A DNA stretch of 64,000 nucleotides from Ditylenchus dipsaci (Eukaryota > Nematoda > Chromadorea > Rhabditida > Anguinidae), in the NCBI GenBank assembly GCA_004194705.1, contig SADC01000707.1, positions 1-64,000 of the forward strand. The letters are read 5' to 3'. Numbering within the stretch: the first letter of the stretch is position 1; each line of letters starts with the position of its first letter. The translations under genes and the position numbers were made by a program. Positions 33,440-44,693 of this stretch are shown here, piece by piece. The notes beneath the pieces are model-generated. The model had not been told where the DNA came from and did not search any database. It was given only the letters and a program-made list of their open reading frames with translations.

Positions 33440-34105
33440 TGTTCGGAATTCCAAGAGCAGTTTTATAAGCAAATCAACCATGCTGAACACGAATCCGGTG
33501 TCAGAATTTTCGGTTTGCTCAGTAACAAAAAAAAGCTCTCGGAACTCGTGTTACAGTTGAGTCTCTGATTAACATACACCCTTGGGACCAAGTCTAGCCG
33601 TATGTTAATGAGATATGTATGTTTAAAGGACCATACTTGTTGATGAAAACGGGAATTCGGCAAATTCAAATGCGCGCGGGACACTTTTTTTTACTCCGAA
33701 ATTATTTTTTAAATTTAAATTATTTTTTAAATAGCTTACTCATGACATATTGTTATAGGGTTTATGATAAGTGAGTGTGAAATTTTTAATTCAAAGAAAC
33801 AATTAGGATATTTTCACAAAACAATTTTTTTTACTAAATAGGCAAAATTAGGTAGGATACAGCTGTTTGTTCAGAAGCCCCTACATACCATCTGAAAGAG
33901 CAACTAATAATGCACTGAAAAATGCTTCAAAGTCTATCAAAACAAAGTCTTTGGAGTGTTAAGCGACTGTTTCAAAAAAAATTGACAAATATTTGAAAAA
34001 GCATTTGAACGGAAATTTTTTTATCGCCATACCAACCTGGACTTCTGACACCGGATTTGTGTTTAGCATGGTTGATTTGCTGCATGAACTGCTCTTAAAA
34101 ATTAA
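33440..34105. repeat. Inverted repeat pair
   Basis: GCAAATCAACCATGCTGAACACGAATCCGGTGTCAG-like sequence at 33,468-33,505 reappears inverted at 34,042-34,085. A degenerate third copy is near 33,295. A TTCAAATGCGCGCGGGACAC word, repeated often further right, occurs near 33,665. Confidence 0.6.
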
Positions 34106-34504
34106 AAGTCATTGTCAAAATTTGAATTCCTCTCGAGACATAATTATTCAAATATATTTTTACAATTGACCACTTTTCGGTCAATTGCTGTCAATTGACC
34201 GGTGAATCGACCGATTTTTATTTGGCCAATCAATTGTACAACTCTACTCTAGCGACAATTTTTTGACTTAAATTTTTTAAACCAAAAAGACCATCGTGTT
34301 AAGCGTGAAATTCTGTATCAGTAGTCCGTGTTGTTACTGATGACCGTTTGGGTGTTAATGAGAATGTACTGTCCCGCGTTTCGTCCTCAGGAGGTTTTTC
34401 CCGGCCATTTCGTCCTCAGCTTCGTCCTTGTCTAAATATAACCAAAACTTGATTTTTTGCGCAAGAAAACAGAAAAATCAACTTAAACAAGTACCCAGAT
34501 GCCC

Positions 34505-34686
34505 TGAAAGATAGGATTTGAACATAGTTTTGTTGACTGGAGCCTACCGCATAAACAGACTCTGGTATGCATACATTATTCATGCATCCAAAGTCACTTT
34601 TGAGTTATTTGTGTCTAAGGTATGTGGGTGTGTGCCTCTCAAAACCAAGCCCCCAAGCCTCCTGTGCCCCCGAAGAAGTCGGGGTA
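34505..34686. repeat. Half of a GC-hairpin fold-back (FB1 core, one arm)
   Basis: It matches one arm of FB1 (CCTACCGCATAAACAGACTC, GTGTCTAAGGTATGTGGGTG) and stops within the GC hairpin. It is a truncated copy. Confidence 0.65.
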
Positions 34687-34695
34687 GAAAAAAAC

Positions 34696-34888
34696 ATTTA
34701 CAGTGTGGTTGAGACACAGTATGAATAAGGGTACGGTAAAGAGAAGATTATCTAATCAGAACGATTTATAAGCGCGATCATGAGTCATACGCTGCGAAGA
34801 TTTCCGACAAATTCGCAAATCGGCCAGGCAAGGCCTTACGCACACAATTTTTTCAGGTGGTCAAGTTTTTTTGACACACTGTGTATAT
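34696..34888. mobile_element. Tc1/mariner-type remnant
   Basis: The right end, read inward, is TACACAGTGTGTCAAAAAAA then CTTGACCACC, a mariner-like terminus. The left end has a decayed ACAGTGTGG. The inside has a short open stretch but no full transposase. Confidence 0.55.
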
Positions 34889-35192
34889 AAAGTGTGTGTA
34901 TTCTATGAAGTGCATTTACGCATTGCCTGAGTCATAGGTTTGACTACCAACGGCTGCACACCTTTTTTCTCTCCTTTTTTCTCTCCCACCTTTTTTCTCT
35001 CCTTTTATATGCAGTTTATTTATTTGAAGCTAAAATTCAAAAAACATTTAACGATTTCCATTTCCATGCATTCCCACCCAGGGATGTCACCAAAATTTTC
35101 GATATTGTTCTGGAACTGAAGTTTTTCGCAATACAGTCAAACCTTGATATAACGTACCCCTGGGGGCCGGGTAAAGGGGTACGTTATATCGA

Positions 35193-37030
35193 CAGGGATG
35201 CTCATATACGGCCTATTTAGGCCGTTTTTGGGACTTTTTTACGGCCTATTTTAGGCCGTATTTTCCTATTTTAGGATACGGCCTATTTAGGCCGTATGCC
35301 GATTTTAGGCCGTGGTACCGTTTCAGTTTCCTCAAGAAATTAATGCAGTTTCTTTTTTCTTCATCCATTTTTTGCCTGATACTTTTTGTTTTCTCATGTC
35401 GTATGTTACAATATATACATAAAACATATACATTTATTACTGATTAATCAATTTTTACAGATGTTGAAAATAAACGACTTCTTATTAGTGAGCGAAGAGT
35501 TATTATCGAAGATATTTTTTCTTTAGTTAGTCGGTTTCTTAAATCAGTGGCAACAAGTCGTAAATTTGAAAACGCTCGCTCGCTAGGAGCGCTTGAAGCT
35601 GTCATTGAAAAAACTTCCTTGGCAACTTGTGCGAGAATGGGATAGTTCTGAACATTGCTTAAATTCAACAGCTTAAAACATTATTTTATTACCTTTTCGT
35701 GAAGCGACCAAAATTCCAATGGGTCCATATTCACTAAAGGTAATAAAGCAAAAGTAGCTATCTCGTGTTCTAGCGAGTCTTCTATCTCGATTGGAAAATC
35801 TGATTCTCGTGGACCCTTTTCAGTTGGTTGAGCAGAAATATATTTCTGAGCGAGGCTTCTAACTCTCAGCTTAGCCTAAATATGGAACTTTTACATCGTA
35901 TATTAAGACACCTTTCTATACCATATCACTGTTCCAATTCGGCACGTGTTTCATAATTTCCCCCAACTGAGCTTTAATAAAAGGATCTAAAAATGCAGCA
36001 GCCAGGGGAACTGTCGTATCCATCTGCTCAATTTTTTTTTCAAGGGCCTCCATAGCTGATAATGCAAAACAACCAACAAGCGTTGAATCTCCTCGATTAG
36101 CATAGCTTTTTATTTTATTTTTCAAAAAGGCGATACGTGAAACTACAAGTGATATGGTGACGGTTTTATCTGCCTGCAATATGTTTTTCTCTTGAAATAA
36201 ACGTGAAGTATCAATAAGCGACCATTTCGATTAGCGACCCTCTCTTAGCAACTATTTAAATTACCCTTTGTGACAAGAAATTTCTAAATTGAAAATTGTT
36301 AAGCATTTAATAAAAAGCATACTTTGCCAAACATGCCCGTCGTTGCTTATTGTATGGTTGCTAATCGAGAGTCGCTGATCGATAGTCGTTTACAAATAAT
36401 ACTGAGTATATCTGTTCAAACCTGTAGGTCTTTGATAGGGCCTTCAAACAATTTCAAGAAGTCAGCATAAATGCTCAAATCGTTTCTTTTCAAAACGATC
36501 TCTTCTAACTTATTCACTAAATCTGGGGCTAGTCTTGCTGTCTCTGTTTGAATATCGCCTAAGCTTTTGATAAATGCAGTAACCATCGTTAGTGTTGCTA
36601 GCCATCTTGTTTCTCCAGGCGCACTTAGAAAATTGGAAAAGTATTAAAACAAAAAACCAAACAGCAAAAGTATTTTCAAAATAAAGATTTAGCGCCATCA
36701 AAAATAAAAAAATGTCTCATGTTTTTGAGCCAAATCAAACCTTTAATGAAGGCTAAAACGAAGGTAAAATTTTCTTTATAAATATTAGGCAAAATGGATG
36801 AAGAAAAAAGAAACTGCATTAATTTCTTGAGGAAACTGAAACGGTACCACGGCCTAAAATCGGCATACGGCCTAAATAGGCCGTATCCTAAAATAGGAAA
36901 ACGGCCTAAAATCGGCATACGGCCTAAATAGGCCGTATCCTAAAATAGGAAAATACGGCCTAAAATAGGCCGTAAAAAGTCCTAAAAACGGCCTATTTTT
37001 AGTCGGATAGGCCGTATATGAGCATCCCTG
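35193..37030 (-). mobile_element. hAT transposon with C-terminal transposase exons, 8-bp target duplication
   Basis: The ends CAGGGATGCTCATATACGG and CCGTATATGAGCATCCCTG are flanked by an exact TATATCGA duplication (35,185-35,192 and 37,031-37,038). Subterminal arms repeat TACGGCCTATTTAGGCCGTA. The right arm carries an extra copy of this block. The interior encodes the middle and C-terminal parts of a hAT transposase on the minus strand. Confidence 0.92.
35444..36640 (-). pseudogene. hAT transposase, 5'-truncated
   Basis: Minus-strand exons are visible at about 36,428-36,635, 35,916-36,179, 35,695-35,880 and 35,444-35,690. The last encodes the hAT C-terminal dimerisation region (SSAPSERAFSNL... 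then LRNRLTKEKI). Upstream pieces match the central transposase region (GETRWLATL; AAAFLDPFIK). I see no BED finger or first catalytic segment upstream before the terminal repeat, so the 5' half is missing. It is probably inactive. The exon borders are approximate. Confidence 0.72.
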
Positions 37031-37062
37031 TATATCGAGGGCAGAAACCAAATAGATGACAG

Positions 37063-38324
37063 TAGGGTTGGCGAAGCGATTCTTCGTTTTCGACTTTTTC
37101 AGTCGAAAACTCGGAAAATTCCGACTTTCGACTTTCGATCCGAGTCGATTATTCGAAAAAAACGATTTTCGACTTTCGATCCGAGTCGATTCTTCGAAAA
37201 AAAACGACTTTCGACTTTCGATCCGAATCGATTCTTCGAAAAAAACGATTTTCGACTTTCGGTCCGATCCGATTCGTCGAAAATTTTTGAAGAATCGATT
37301 TAAGTTGACTTTCCGATTCTTCGAGTTGAAAATTCTGATGCTATTCACCTCATTTTTTATCTGGTTTAAATTAGATATGTTTTGTATTAAGGAAGAATGC
37401 CAAGTGTCGTCTGGGAGCATTTTAAGAAGGTCTTGGATAAAGCAACTTGCGAGTGCGGTTATGTTCTCAAATATTGCGGTATTGCACCGCACTCAGCTGA
37501 TATTTCTCAACTGATCCTAAGTCAGCAGACCAAAAATGATCTACGGGAGGAAGATGAAGAAGTTGTGGATACTTCGTTAGATGGTAATATTTCGTGGTGA
37601 GTTGGACCCGGTTATTTATTTATCGGATCATTTATCATCAAATTTATAAGAAGAAATGTAACGATACATAAATAAAAAGAAATTGCCTTTGCCGAGACCG
37701 AAATTTACTGGACATGAGGAGATGTATGAACGGTGGGCTCAGAACTCTCGTCGTTTTCCAAATTTAGCAGTGCTGGCTCGCAAATATCTTCCAATCTCTT
37801 TATCTAGTGTTGCTTCAGAAAGGTGCTTCTCTAAGGCAAGTCTGCTATTTGCAAATTCTCTCCGTTCACGCCTGTCAAAGCAGACAGCGGCTAACTTGCT
37901 CATCATCAAGGCAAATTTAGCAGACGAGGTATTGAAGGCAAGTCAGCGAAAAAAAGAGGAAGAGCCAGAAGAAATTCGTAATTTACTGTTAGAAAATGAT
38001 ACCTGATCGTTGTTTTATGTCGTTTGCTCAATGTTGTTGTTATTAAAAAATACTAACTCTGAAATCTAATAGCTCAAAAATCATAAGTTTAGTCTGAGTT
38101 AATTCTTAAAAAATTTTGTTTCGGTCCGATTCGATTCTTCGAAATTTCGACTTTCGATCCGAGTCGATTCTTCGAAAAAAACGATTTTCGACTTTCGATC
38201 CGATCCGATTCTTCGAAAAAAAACGATTTTCGACTTTCGATCCGAGTCGATTCTTCGAAAATTTTCGACTCCAACCGACTTTTCGATTCTTCGGATCGAA
38301 GAATCCGATCCTTCGCCAACCCTA
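37063..38324 (+). mobile_element. Second hAT element, internally deleted, 8-bp target duplication
   Basis: The ends TAGGGTTGGCGAAGC and, reversed, TAGGGTTGGCGAAGG are bounded by an exact GATGACAG duplication (37,055-37,062 and 38,325-38,332). The subterminal arms repeat TTCGACTTTCGATCCGA words. Confidence 0.92.
37397..38006 (+). pseudogene. Remnant hAT transposase: BED finger joined to dimerisation region
   Basis: One open stretch (37,397-37,600) holds VVWEHFKKV and C-x-C, as in a BED finger. A second (37,683-38,006) encodes the hAT dimerisation region (SSVASERCFSKAS, LRSRLS, NLLIIKAN). The whole catalytic middle is absent. The element is a deletion derivative that would depend on a transposase in trans. 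Confidence 0.75.
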
Positions 38325-38349
38325 GATGACAGGTCTACGTTATATCAAG

Positions 38350-39229
38350 GGTTTTTCTTCCTTGGTTCTCTGTTGTTTGATTGAGTTCTTGGGGTATACC
38401 AAATTTGAGTGCTGTGGACATACCGAACTTGATTGCAGGAAATATACTTATCGGTTAGGTATAGGGTAAATTTTACCGGGGGTTGGTTAAACCAAAACTA
38501 AACTTCCAGAAGCACACTCAATTGCTCTATATTTTCTCAAATAATGCACAATAATGCCGATAATGCACCAAAAAAAGGGCTGATTCAACCAGGAGGGATC
38601 GCTTATAAATAGCCATAAGCAGTGGATAAAATGCCTTTTTCAAAACGTCTTTTTTTAGCCCAAATGTCTTTTTAAAAAAATTTAAGTCACGAGGCCTGGT
38701 TTTATCCCTCAGGCATCCCCCATCTAAGACAGTGTTTGTGAAAAGTGTTTTCGAAAATTTTTCTGATTTTTCCTGACATTTTGGCTATATACCTATATGA
38801 AAATCAACATATTTAATTTCCTGTGCTATAACTGGTGACCATAAAGTTCGGAGCGGACTTTTGAACTAATTTTTAGCAATAAAATTTATTCCCAAAAATA
38901 TTCCAAACATAGGGTTTGTAGGCCTTTCTTCCTCTTTCGATTGGTATATTCATTTTTACTTTATGAAGAAATTTTGTTTCAAAATTTGGACAAAGAATGA
39001 AGGGAAGGAAAAATAATTTATGCAGGGCATATCTTGTGTTGATTTTCGGCATGACCATGCTCTTTTCTGCTTGATTCGGTTTAAGAATTTATTTCCAAAA
39101 AAAATCCAAATAACCAAAGTCCAAAAGTTTTTTCTGGACTAATTTGGGCATGCAAAATTTGTTGGCCTACTCAGAATAATCCACAAAAGTTTAAGGTCGA
39201 CCACCTTGCAATGGGTATTGACCACGGTA
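38350..39229. other. Intergenic DNA
   Basis: This is AT-rich. I see no gene and no clear repeat boundary. Confidence 0.45.
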
Positions 39230-39640
39230 TTGATATTGATATATGGAAACGTATTGTTTACTAGAGCCAAAGCGCATCTCAACTCCAAGCCCCCAAGCCC
39301 CTGCGCCCCGAAGGGGGCGCAGTTGGCTTGAGAGTTAGAGATGCGTGCACGCACTTACCTTAGACTGATTCCGAGAAGTACACTTGATCATAAAATGCAT
39401 ATAGAGTCCTATTTTTGCCACGGCTCGAGTTGAAAAACATGGTAAAGCAGCTAAAAAAAAGTGGCCCCTGTATTATTCCTTCCATCCCAATACAGCCCAT
39501 AATCCCTTTTTAACTGCTTTTCTGGTCCTTTATGGCAAAATTATTGCATAAAATGGTTTTTAGACACTCCCAAAAAGACGGTTTGGGGGGGGGGTATATG
39601 ACATTGGGTCCGATTTTTGGGGCGGGGGGTATATGACAGT
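39230..39640. repeat. FB1-related half element with GC hairpin
   Basis: The CTGCGCCCCGAAGGGGGCGCAG hairpin, ACTTACCTTAGACTGATTCCG and AATACAGCCCATAATCCC words identify one FB1 arm. The left arm is missing or replaced. The right part ends in two diverged GGGGGTATATGACA copies. Confidence 0.65.
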
Positions 39641-40530
39641 AGCGTCTTTATTTAATCTGATCTCAACGGATTCGGATTCAGGAAGAGATTTTAGTATAAA
39701 GGGTGAATTTCCAAAAACTTTTGCTTAGAAATCGATGATTTTTAATCAAAATCGAAAAAAAATTCATTCATGGCTGACAGTTGGGATTTTACCGGACATT
39801 CGGCGGCCGGCGTTTTGTTTGTTTATTCTTGGCGTTTGTTTGTCTTGAACTGCGCTAGGATTCAAATTTTAGGGGTCATGGGCCGGCCGACAACCACAAA
39901 TGAGGCAAATGGTTTTTCACGATTGTGAATTTTAAACCGCCAAATTAAAATTTTTGATAAAAGATGCGTAAGACATTTATTAGTACAACTTCCATACACT
40001 GGCCTACCCTCACCAGTGTTTTCAAAAGTCATACACTCCGTATCAATAAGTATAGACGCACATATCTTGTGATATTTTAAGCAATTTTGACTAAAAGTGA
40101 GAATGTTTTTATATAAGAGATACATTTAGGCGAAAAAAACATGTTCTGGCGCAAAAACCAGTTAGAAAGCGCAAGAAAATAATTTGTAGTTGTAAACATT
40201 GAAAAGACGTATATAAGTATAGACACAGTTCGGTTTGTAATGCGCCCGCTCGATGCAGATATCATCTTACTTCTGGTTCGACTTGTCTCGGCTTCAATTT
40301 GGTAGGTCAAACTTATTTTTTGATCATTCTAAGAAAAGTTATGAACATCAACATGAAAACGTCGATTTCTAGTCAAAATAAAGGAAAATCTAAAGAAAAA
40401 GACTGTTTAGTCACATAAATAATAGCTTTTCTCAAAAAATGTCGATGAAAAGATAAAATCCATTGCATGATTCAAAAGCTCTTTGATTTCTCTACATAAT
40501 GACATGTTGACTGTTGTTTTTAAAAATACA
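39641..40530. other. Intergenic DNA with a diverged inverted pair
   Basis: ATAAGTATAGACGCAC at 40,048 and ATAAGTATAGACACAG at 40,213 look like repeat ends. I found no firm gene here. Confidence 0.4.
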
Positions 40531-40634
40531 GGGCTGAGAAACGGACGGTTGAATTTGACAAGACAAACAGGCTAAAATAAGGCAAAAAGAGGGGTTTTAC
40601 TTTTCTTACTTCAACCGTGTTTCTCAGCCCTGTA
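40531..40634. mobile_element. Small MITE with CAGGGCTGAGAAAC ends
   Basis: The termini CAGGGCTGAGAAACGG and, reversed, CAGGGCTGAGAAACACGG are flanked by TA on both sides. It is 104 bp and non-coding. Confidence 0.7.
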
Positions 40635-40759
40635 TTTTTATACCAAAACGAAATTTTTTCGCACCAAAAAGAAAATTTTTTGCACCAGAAAAAATACATA
40701 TCCAAAAAAATTCTCATGAAGGTGTTTGGGCATGAGTTTTTTAGGGGTGGAACGATTAT

Positions 40760-41260
40760 TTTAGTTAAAGGACCTGTCTCTTCCTTATCATGGCAATTTC
40801 AAAGGTTTGAATGCGCGCGGGACCAATAGATTTTGTCAATAATGTTTTCGAATTATTTTTTTAATTGCATTTAATTTAAAAGGTTATGTTCTATGCGATA
40901 TAATGTCACATCACCAAAGTGACAATTGTGGAGCAGTGCAAGTCGGATAAGTTGTCCGATCTGGCAATGTCAAGCGACGTTGGCTCGACTAGTGAACGGT
41001 TTGAAGTGAAGCGCTAGGTTTTGAACAAATTTTCAAATTTATTTTTTAAACTATCAGCGCAAACAAAAATAATTCGGGATTTATTATTGACAAAATGTGT
41101 GTGGTCCCGCGCGCATTCAAATCTTTCTAATTGCAATGATAAGGAAGAGACAGGGTCCTTTAACTTAAGATAATAAGAACTGAGGACGAAACGTCGTGAG
41201 GGCGAAACGTCGCGTACCCCAACTTTTTGGGGGTGTCACTATATCGAGATTTGACTGCAC
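40760..41260. repeat. Inverted repeat with CAAATGCGCGCGGGAC ends and a pogo-like end
   Basis: TTAAAGGACCTGTCTCTTCCTTATCAT at 40,765 pairs with ATGATAAGGAAGAGACAGGGTCCTTTAA near 41,138. Inside are GCGCGCGGGACC and GGTCCCGCGCGC words. The CTATATCGAGATTTGACTG at about 41,238 resembles a pogo terminus without a visible partner. Confidence 0.6.
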
Positions 41261-41361
41261 ACATTTTGAGTGGTGATTTGTTGCTATATTATGCACAAAA
41301 AGTGGGACAAAAGACTCTAAAAATATTAACAGAAGACATAAACTCAGTTTCCTAATACTGT

Positions 41362-41562
41362 TTAAAGGACCATAATTGTATTTCAAATGAGAATTTGACA
41401 AATTCAAATGCGCGCGGTACACTTTTTTTGGTCTCTCACTGTACTTTTTCGAGTCGCTTGAAATAACTCCAAAGAGTGAGAGACGACAGAGAATTGTCCC
41501 GCGCGCATTTTGAATTTGCCAAATTTTTCATTTGCATCAACCCGTATGGTCTTTAAATCTCG
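41362..41562. mobile_element. Palindromic MITE with TTTAAAGGACCATA ends
   Basis: TTTAAAGGACCATAATTGTA faces CGTATGGTCTTTAAAT. The interior has CAAATGCGCGCGG and ACTCCAAAGAGTGAGAGACGA words. The same family is at 43,446-43,648. Confidence 0.7.
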
Positions 41563-41859
41563 TGATTTTAATCACTGAACCTTTTCTTGACTATTTTTTT
41601 ATTGCAAAACAAACCATTTTCCTTCTGAAAATAACCATATCATTTAAAAACAGTTCCAAAGATTAATTTGGGTAAAAATGATTTAACTACAATAACTTTA
41701 TTTATGGCACATCCTCAGATATATTTACATACAGAAATCGCACATATTTTACAACGAACAATTTCCTAGTTTTGTTTATAATAGTCACATTCCCACAGCA
41801 GATTTGAGCACCAATTGGACCTAAAAACTCAGTAAGGAATCACAACGATTGTCAAAAAA

Positions 41860-42193
41860 TTAACATGCCTCTACGTTTTGCAGACCCATTAGACAAGCCA
41901 CACCCTGAGCATCCTTGCTCGATTTGAAGAGAACGCTACCGCTAGGCTGCTTCGGCTGACGATGATTTTCCACAGCGGCCGTTCGACTGTCTCCACCACA
42001 TAGAATCATGCATAGAGCACAAGCAACCAAAGCAATAAGACTAAGGAGAAAGATACAATTATTTCAAACAGCATATGAAATTTATCAAAAACTTACGAGA
42101 TGACAACGAACACAAAAAGCAGAAAGACAACCGCCTGAATGACAACCACCTGTCCCGACACCGGCTTAACGGATGAATTGGACAAGGGATCAG
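41860..42193 (-). CDS. 3' end of a single-pass membrane protein gene (partial)
   Basis: Two minus-strand exons are visible: 42097-42193 (after a TTTTCCAG acceptor) and 41860-42040, joined over a 56-nt GTAAGT...TTAG intron. The translated part has a short Ser/Pro segment, then a long hydrophobic run of about 30 residues (VVVIQAVVFLLFVF..., ending LCMILCGG). A hydrophilic tail follows and ends in NVEAC before TAA. This looks like one transmembrane helix with a short tail; the family is not recognised. Upstream exons would lie across the nearby assembly gap and I could not find them. Confidence 0.6.
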
Positions 42194-42223
42194 CTGGAAA
42201 ATGGTCGAAGGATCACGCTCCAA

Positions 42224-42240
42224 NNNNNNNNNNNNNNNNN
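42224..42240. other. Assembly gap (17 N)
   Basis: There are seventeen N bases. Seventeen is an unusual length for a padded scaffold join, so it may be an estimated small gap. The gap lies between the two copies of the duplicated region. Confidence 0.99.
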
Positions 42241-42700
42241 TACTCCATTTTACGACCCTCTTTGATAAAACAGGATTTATCTAATACAGCTCTTTCGAAA
42301 AATCAGATTAAAAGATTGACGAAACAATTTTTATAATTCTGCCAAAGGGTGCGCAATTCTCAGGCTGGTCCGTTTAATAAATTAAATACGGTATTCGGAG
42401 AAAAACTTCTGGCGAACTTTGAATTAGCGTTGTACATTAATTTGAATACGGAAATATCATCAATTTAGCAGAAAATTGACTTAATCAACCAAAATCTGAA
42501 TAAAAGAACCCAATAATGAGTTTAAATAGATAATAGAAATGATTTTTTTTTCATATGAATCTCTAAAAATACCATAAAGCCTCTTAAATTGGTAAAATCC
42601 ATCGAAGGACTTAAAAAGAGACTTCGGAAGAAAAATTTTAGAGAGAAACACAGAAAACCGGCTGTGCAAAAAAAATAGGAATGAGAATTTTGAATGTGTA
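42241..42700. other. Stretch right of the gap
   Basis: This is AT-rich. No continuation of the membrane-protein gene and no other exon was recognised. Confidence 0.4.
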
Positions 42701-42779
42701 CAAACTTGGCGTTCTGTTAAGACGTTTAGCGGTTTTTGTGACATTTGTCACGCCAACCGCTAAACGCCCCTATGCCCCA

Positions 42780-43035
42780 AAAAACAACGAAAGTTGGCAT
42801 TTTTTCAACCAAAGGTGGCACTTTTTAGTTAAAGGGTGGCATTTTTTCAGCCAAAAGGTGGCACTTTCAACAAAAGGTGGCACTTTTCAGCTTTGTTGAC
42901 TAAAACTCGAAAAAGGTGGCACTTTTCAACAAAGGTGGCACTTTTCAGCTTTGTTGACTAAAACTCGAAAAAGGTGGCACTTTTCAGCTACAGGGTGGCA
43001 CTTTTCAGCCAAAAGGTGGCACATTTAATCCTCGT
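42780..43035. repeat. Tandem repeat of GGTGGCACTTTTCA words
   Basis: About nine irregular units contain AAAGGTGGCACTTTT, two of them inside a longer 53-base duplicated block (TTTGTTGACTAAAACTCG). It resembles one arm of the tandem-armed fold-back elements. The opposite arm was not found. A hairpin (CGTTTAGCGG...CCGCTAAACG) lies just upstream at 42,720. Confidence 0.7.
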
Positions 43036-43445
43036 CCTTTTTCAAAACCAATTTGTTTTTCTAATGTTTTTAAATTGCATTGAGCCAGTTTATTGCTCGT
43101 TAGAAACTAGAGATTCAGAGCTACTGTTAATGCAAAAAAACGAAAAAATGTGAAGTAAACACCGAGAACAATAAGTTTTGTAAATTTGAGGGGGTAAACA
43201 GATAATTTAAAGGGGCATACCAGCGCCTTACGCTGCAATTAAGGCGGGACCAGCAATTTATTTCTCTCTCACGACCGTTTTCTTTATGCGTTGTTCCTGA
43301 TCCGACGAAAGTTCTCTGCCTACTTTTTAAAAGTAGGTTAAAGTCATAAATCTCAGATTTCCACAAACCGAGTGAAAACAAGGAAAATTTTTGAAAACTT
43401 GTTGGTCCCTGCCTTAATTAGCGGTGTAACGCGCTGGTATTCCCC

Positions 43446-43648
43446 TTTAAAGGACCATACTTGTTGATGCAAATAAGAATTTGACAAATTCAAATGCGCG
43501 CGGGACACTTCTCTTTCGTCTCACACTTTACTCTTTTGAGTCGCTCAAAATAACTCCAAAGAGTAGGGTGCGAGACGAAAGAGTAGTGTCCTGCGCGCAT
43601 TTAAATTTGTCAAATTCTCCTTTGCATTGACAAGTATGGTCCTTTAAA
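43446..43648. mobile_element. Palindromic MITE with TTTAAAGGACCATA ends
   Basis: TTTAAAGGACCATACTTGTTG and its reverse bound a 203-bp near-palindrome with an ACTCTTTTGAGTCG / CCAAAGAGT centre and ATGCGCGCGGGACA arms. It is the sister of 41,362-41,562. Confidence 0.8.
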
Positions 43649-43711
43649 GGGCCTGACCTCTTCCTACTCGGTGGTCCCGCCAATTCAAAAATTTTCTCTT
43701 GATCATTGGAC

Positions 43712-44574
43712 GGCTTGAGTTCAGAATCCCCCCCACGGGACTGATCAGGTGGAGAAGATAACTTCATATTCGTGTTTCTCGACCCCGATTTCATGAGAAA
43801 GCCGGCTGTTTTTTTGGTTCTGAGAAAAAAATTTTTTCGAACCACAGGGGGGTATCATGGTTTTTTAGTCAAAATTTGAAAAATTTAAATTGGCGCCTTT
43901 TGAATTTAAAAGGGAATAAGGGCTGTATTGGGAGGGGAAGGGAATAAAAGGGGGCCACTGATCACACAGGGGCCACTAACAAGAAGATGTTGAACATAGT
44001 TTGAATACTGGGGCCTACCGCATAAATAAACTCTGGTATGCATGCTTTTTCATGCATCCAGAGTCACTTTCGAGTGATTTGTGTCTAAGGTATGTGGGTG
44101 TGCGCATCTCAACTCCAAGCCCCCAAGCCCCCTGCGCCCCCGAAGGGGGCGCAGGGGCTTGAGAGTTAGAGATGCGCGCACACACTTACCTTAGACATGA
44201 TTCCGAGAAGTACTCTTAACCATAAAATGCATATAGAGTCTTTTTTTGCCACGGCCCAGTTGAAAAACATGGTGAGGCAGTCGAAGAATAAAGATATTCA
44301 AATTTATAATGTTCTGCCATAAAAGTGGCCCCTTTTATTCCCTTCCCCTCCCAATACAGCCCTTCTTCCCTTTTAAATTCAAAAGGCGCCAATTTAAATT
44401 TTTCAAATTTTGACTAAAAAACCATGATACCCCCCTGTGGTTCGAAAAAATTTTTTTTCTCAGAACCAAAAAAACAGCCGGCTTTCTCATGAAATCGGGG
44501 TCGAGAAACACGAATATGAAGTTATCTTCTCCACCTGATCAGTCCCCGTGGGGGGGGGATTCTGAACTGCAACC
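43712..44574. mobile_element. FB1 fold-back element, 8-bp target duplication
   Basis: It starts GGCTTGAGTTCAGAATCC and ends with the reverse of GGTTGCAGTTCAGAATCC. CATTGGAC is duplicated exactly at 43,704-43,711 and 44,575-44,582. The arms, GC hairpin (about 44,130-44,155) and GGTAAGTG/GGTATGTG words match the copy at 9,507. Confidence 0.9.
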
Positions 44575-44576
44575 CA

Positions 44577-44693
44577 TTGGACTTCTGTACGGATTTTTCC
44601 GCCACGTTTCTAACAAAACTAGGCCTGAAATCAAATTTTAGGCTTAGTTTTGTTAGAAACCTAGCGGAAAAATCCGTACAGAAGTCCAATGAT
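44577..44693. repeat. Short perfect hairpin
   Basis: CATTGGACTTCTGTACGG and its exact reverse enclose TTTCTAACAAAACTAGGCC and its partner. It lies directly right of FB1. Confidence 0.75.

Larger units (their letters stand above)
35134..38345. mobile_element. pogo-like MITE interrupted by two hAT elements
   Basis: The left end is CAGTCAAACCTTGATATAAC with TA just before it. Matching ACGTTATATCAAGG sequence appears at about 38,336-38,349, after both hAT insertions. The MITE is thus split by the elements at 35,193-37,030 and 37,063-38,324. Its own right terminus is diverged and the end point is approximate. Confidence 0.55.

Noticed and set aside
34518..34712. Plus-strand open frame of 64 codons
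   Set aside because: It reads through one FB1 arm; the same words occur in all FB1 copies in several frames.
36872..37514. Long open frames of 150-206 codons on both strands
   Set aside because: They run through the terminal repeats of the two hAT elements (TTCGACTTTCGATCC and GGCCGTA words) and have no protein-like composition.
40239..40301. Signal-peptide-like start (MRPLDADIILLLVRL) followed by a GTAGGT donor
   Set aside because: It overlaps what looks like a repeat terminus (ATAAGTATAGACACAG) and no second exon could be joined.
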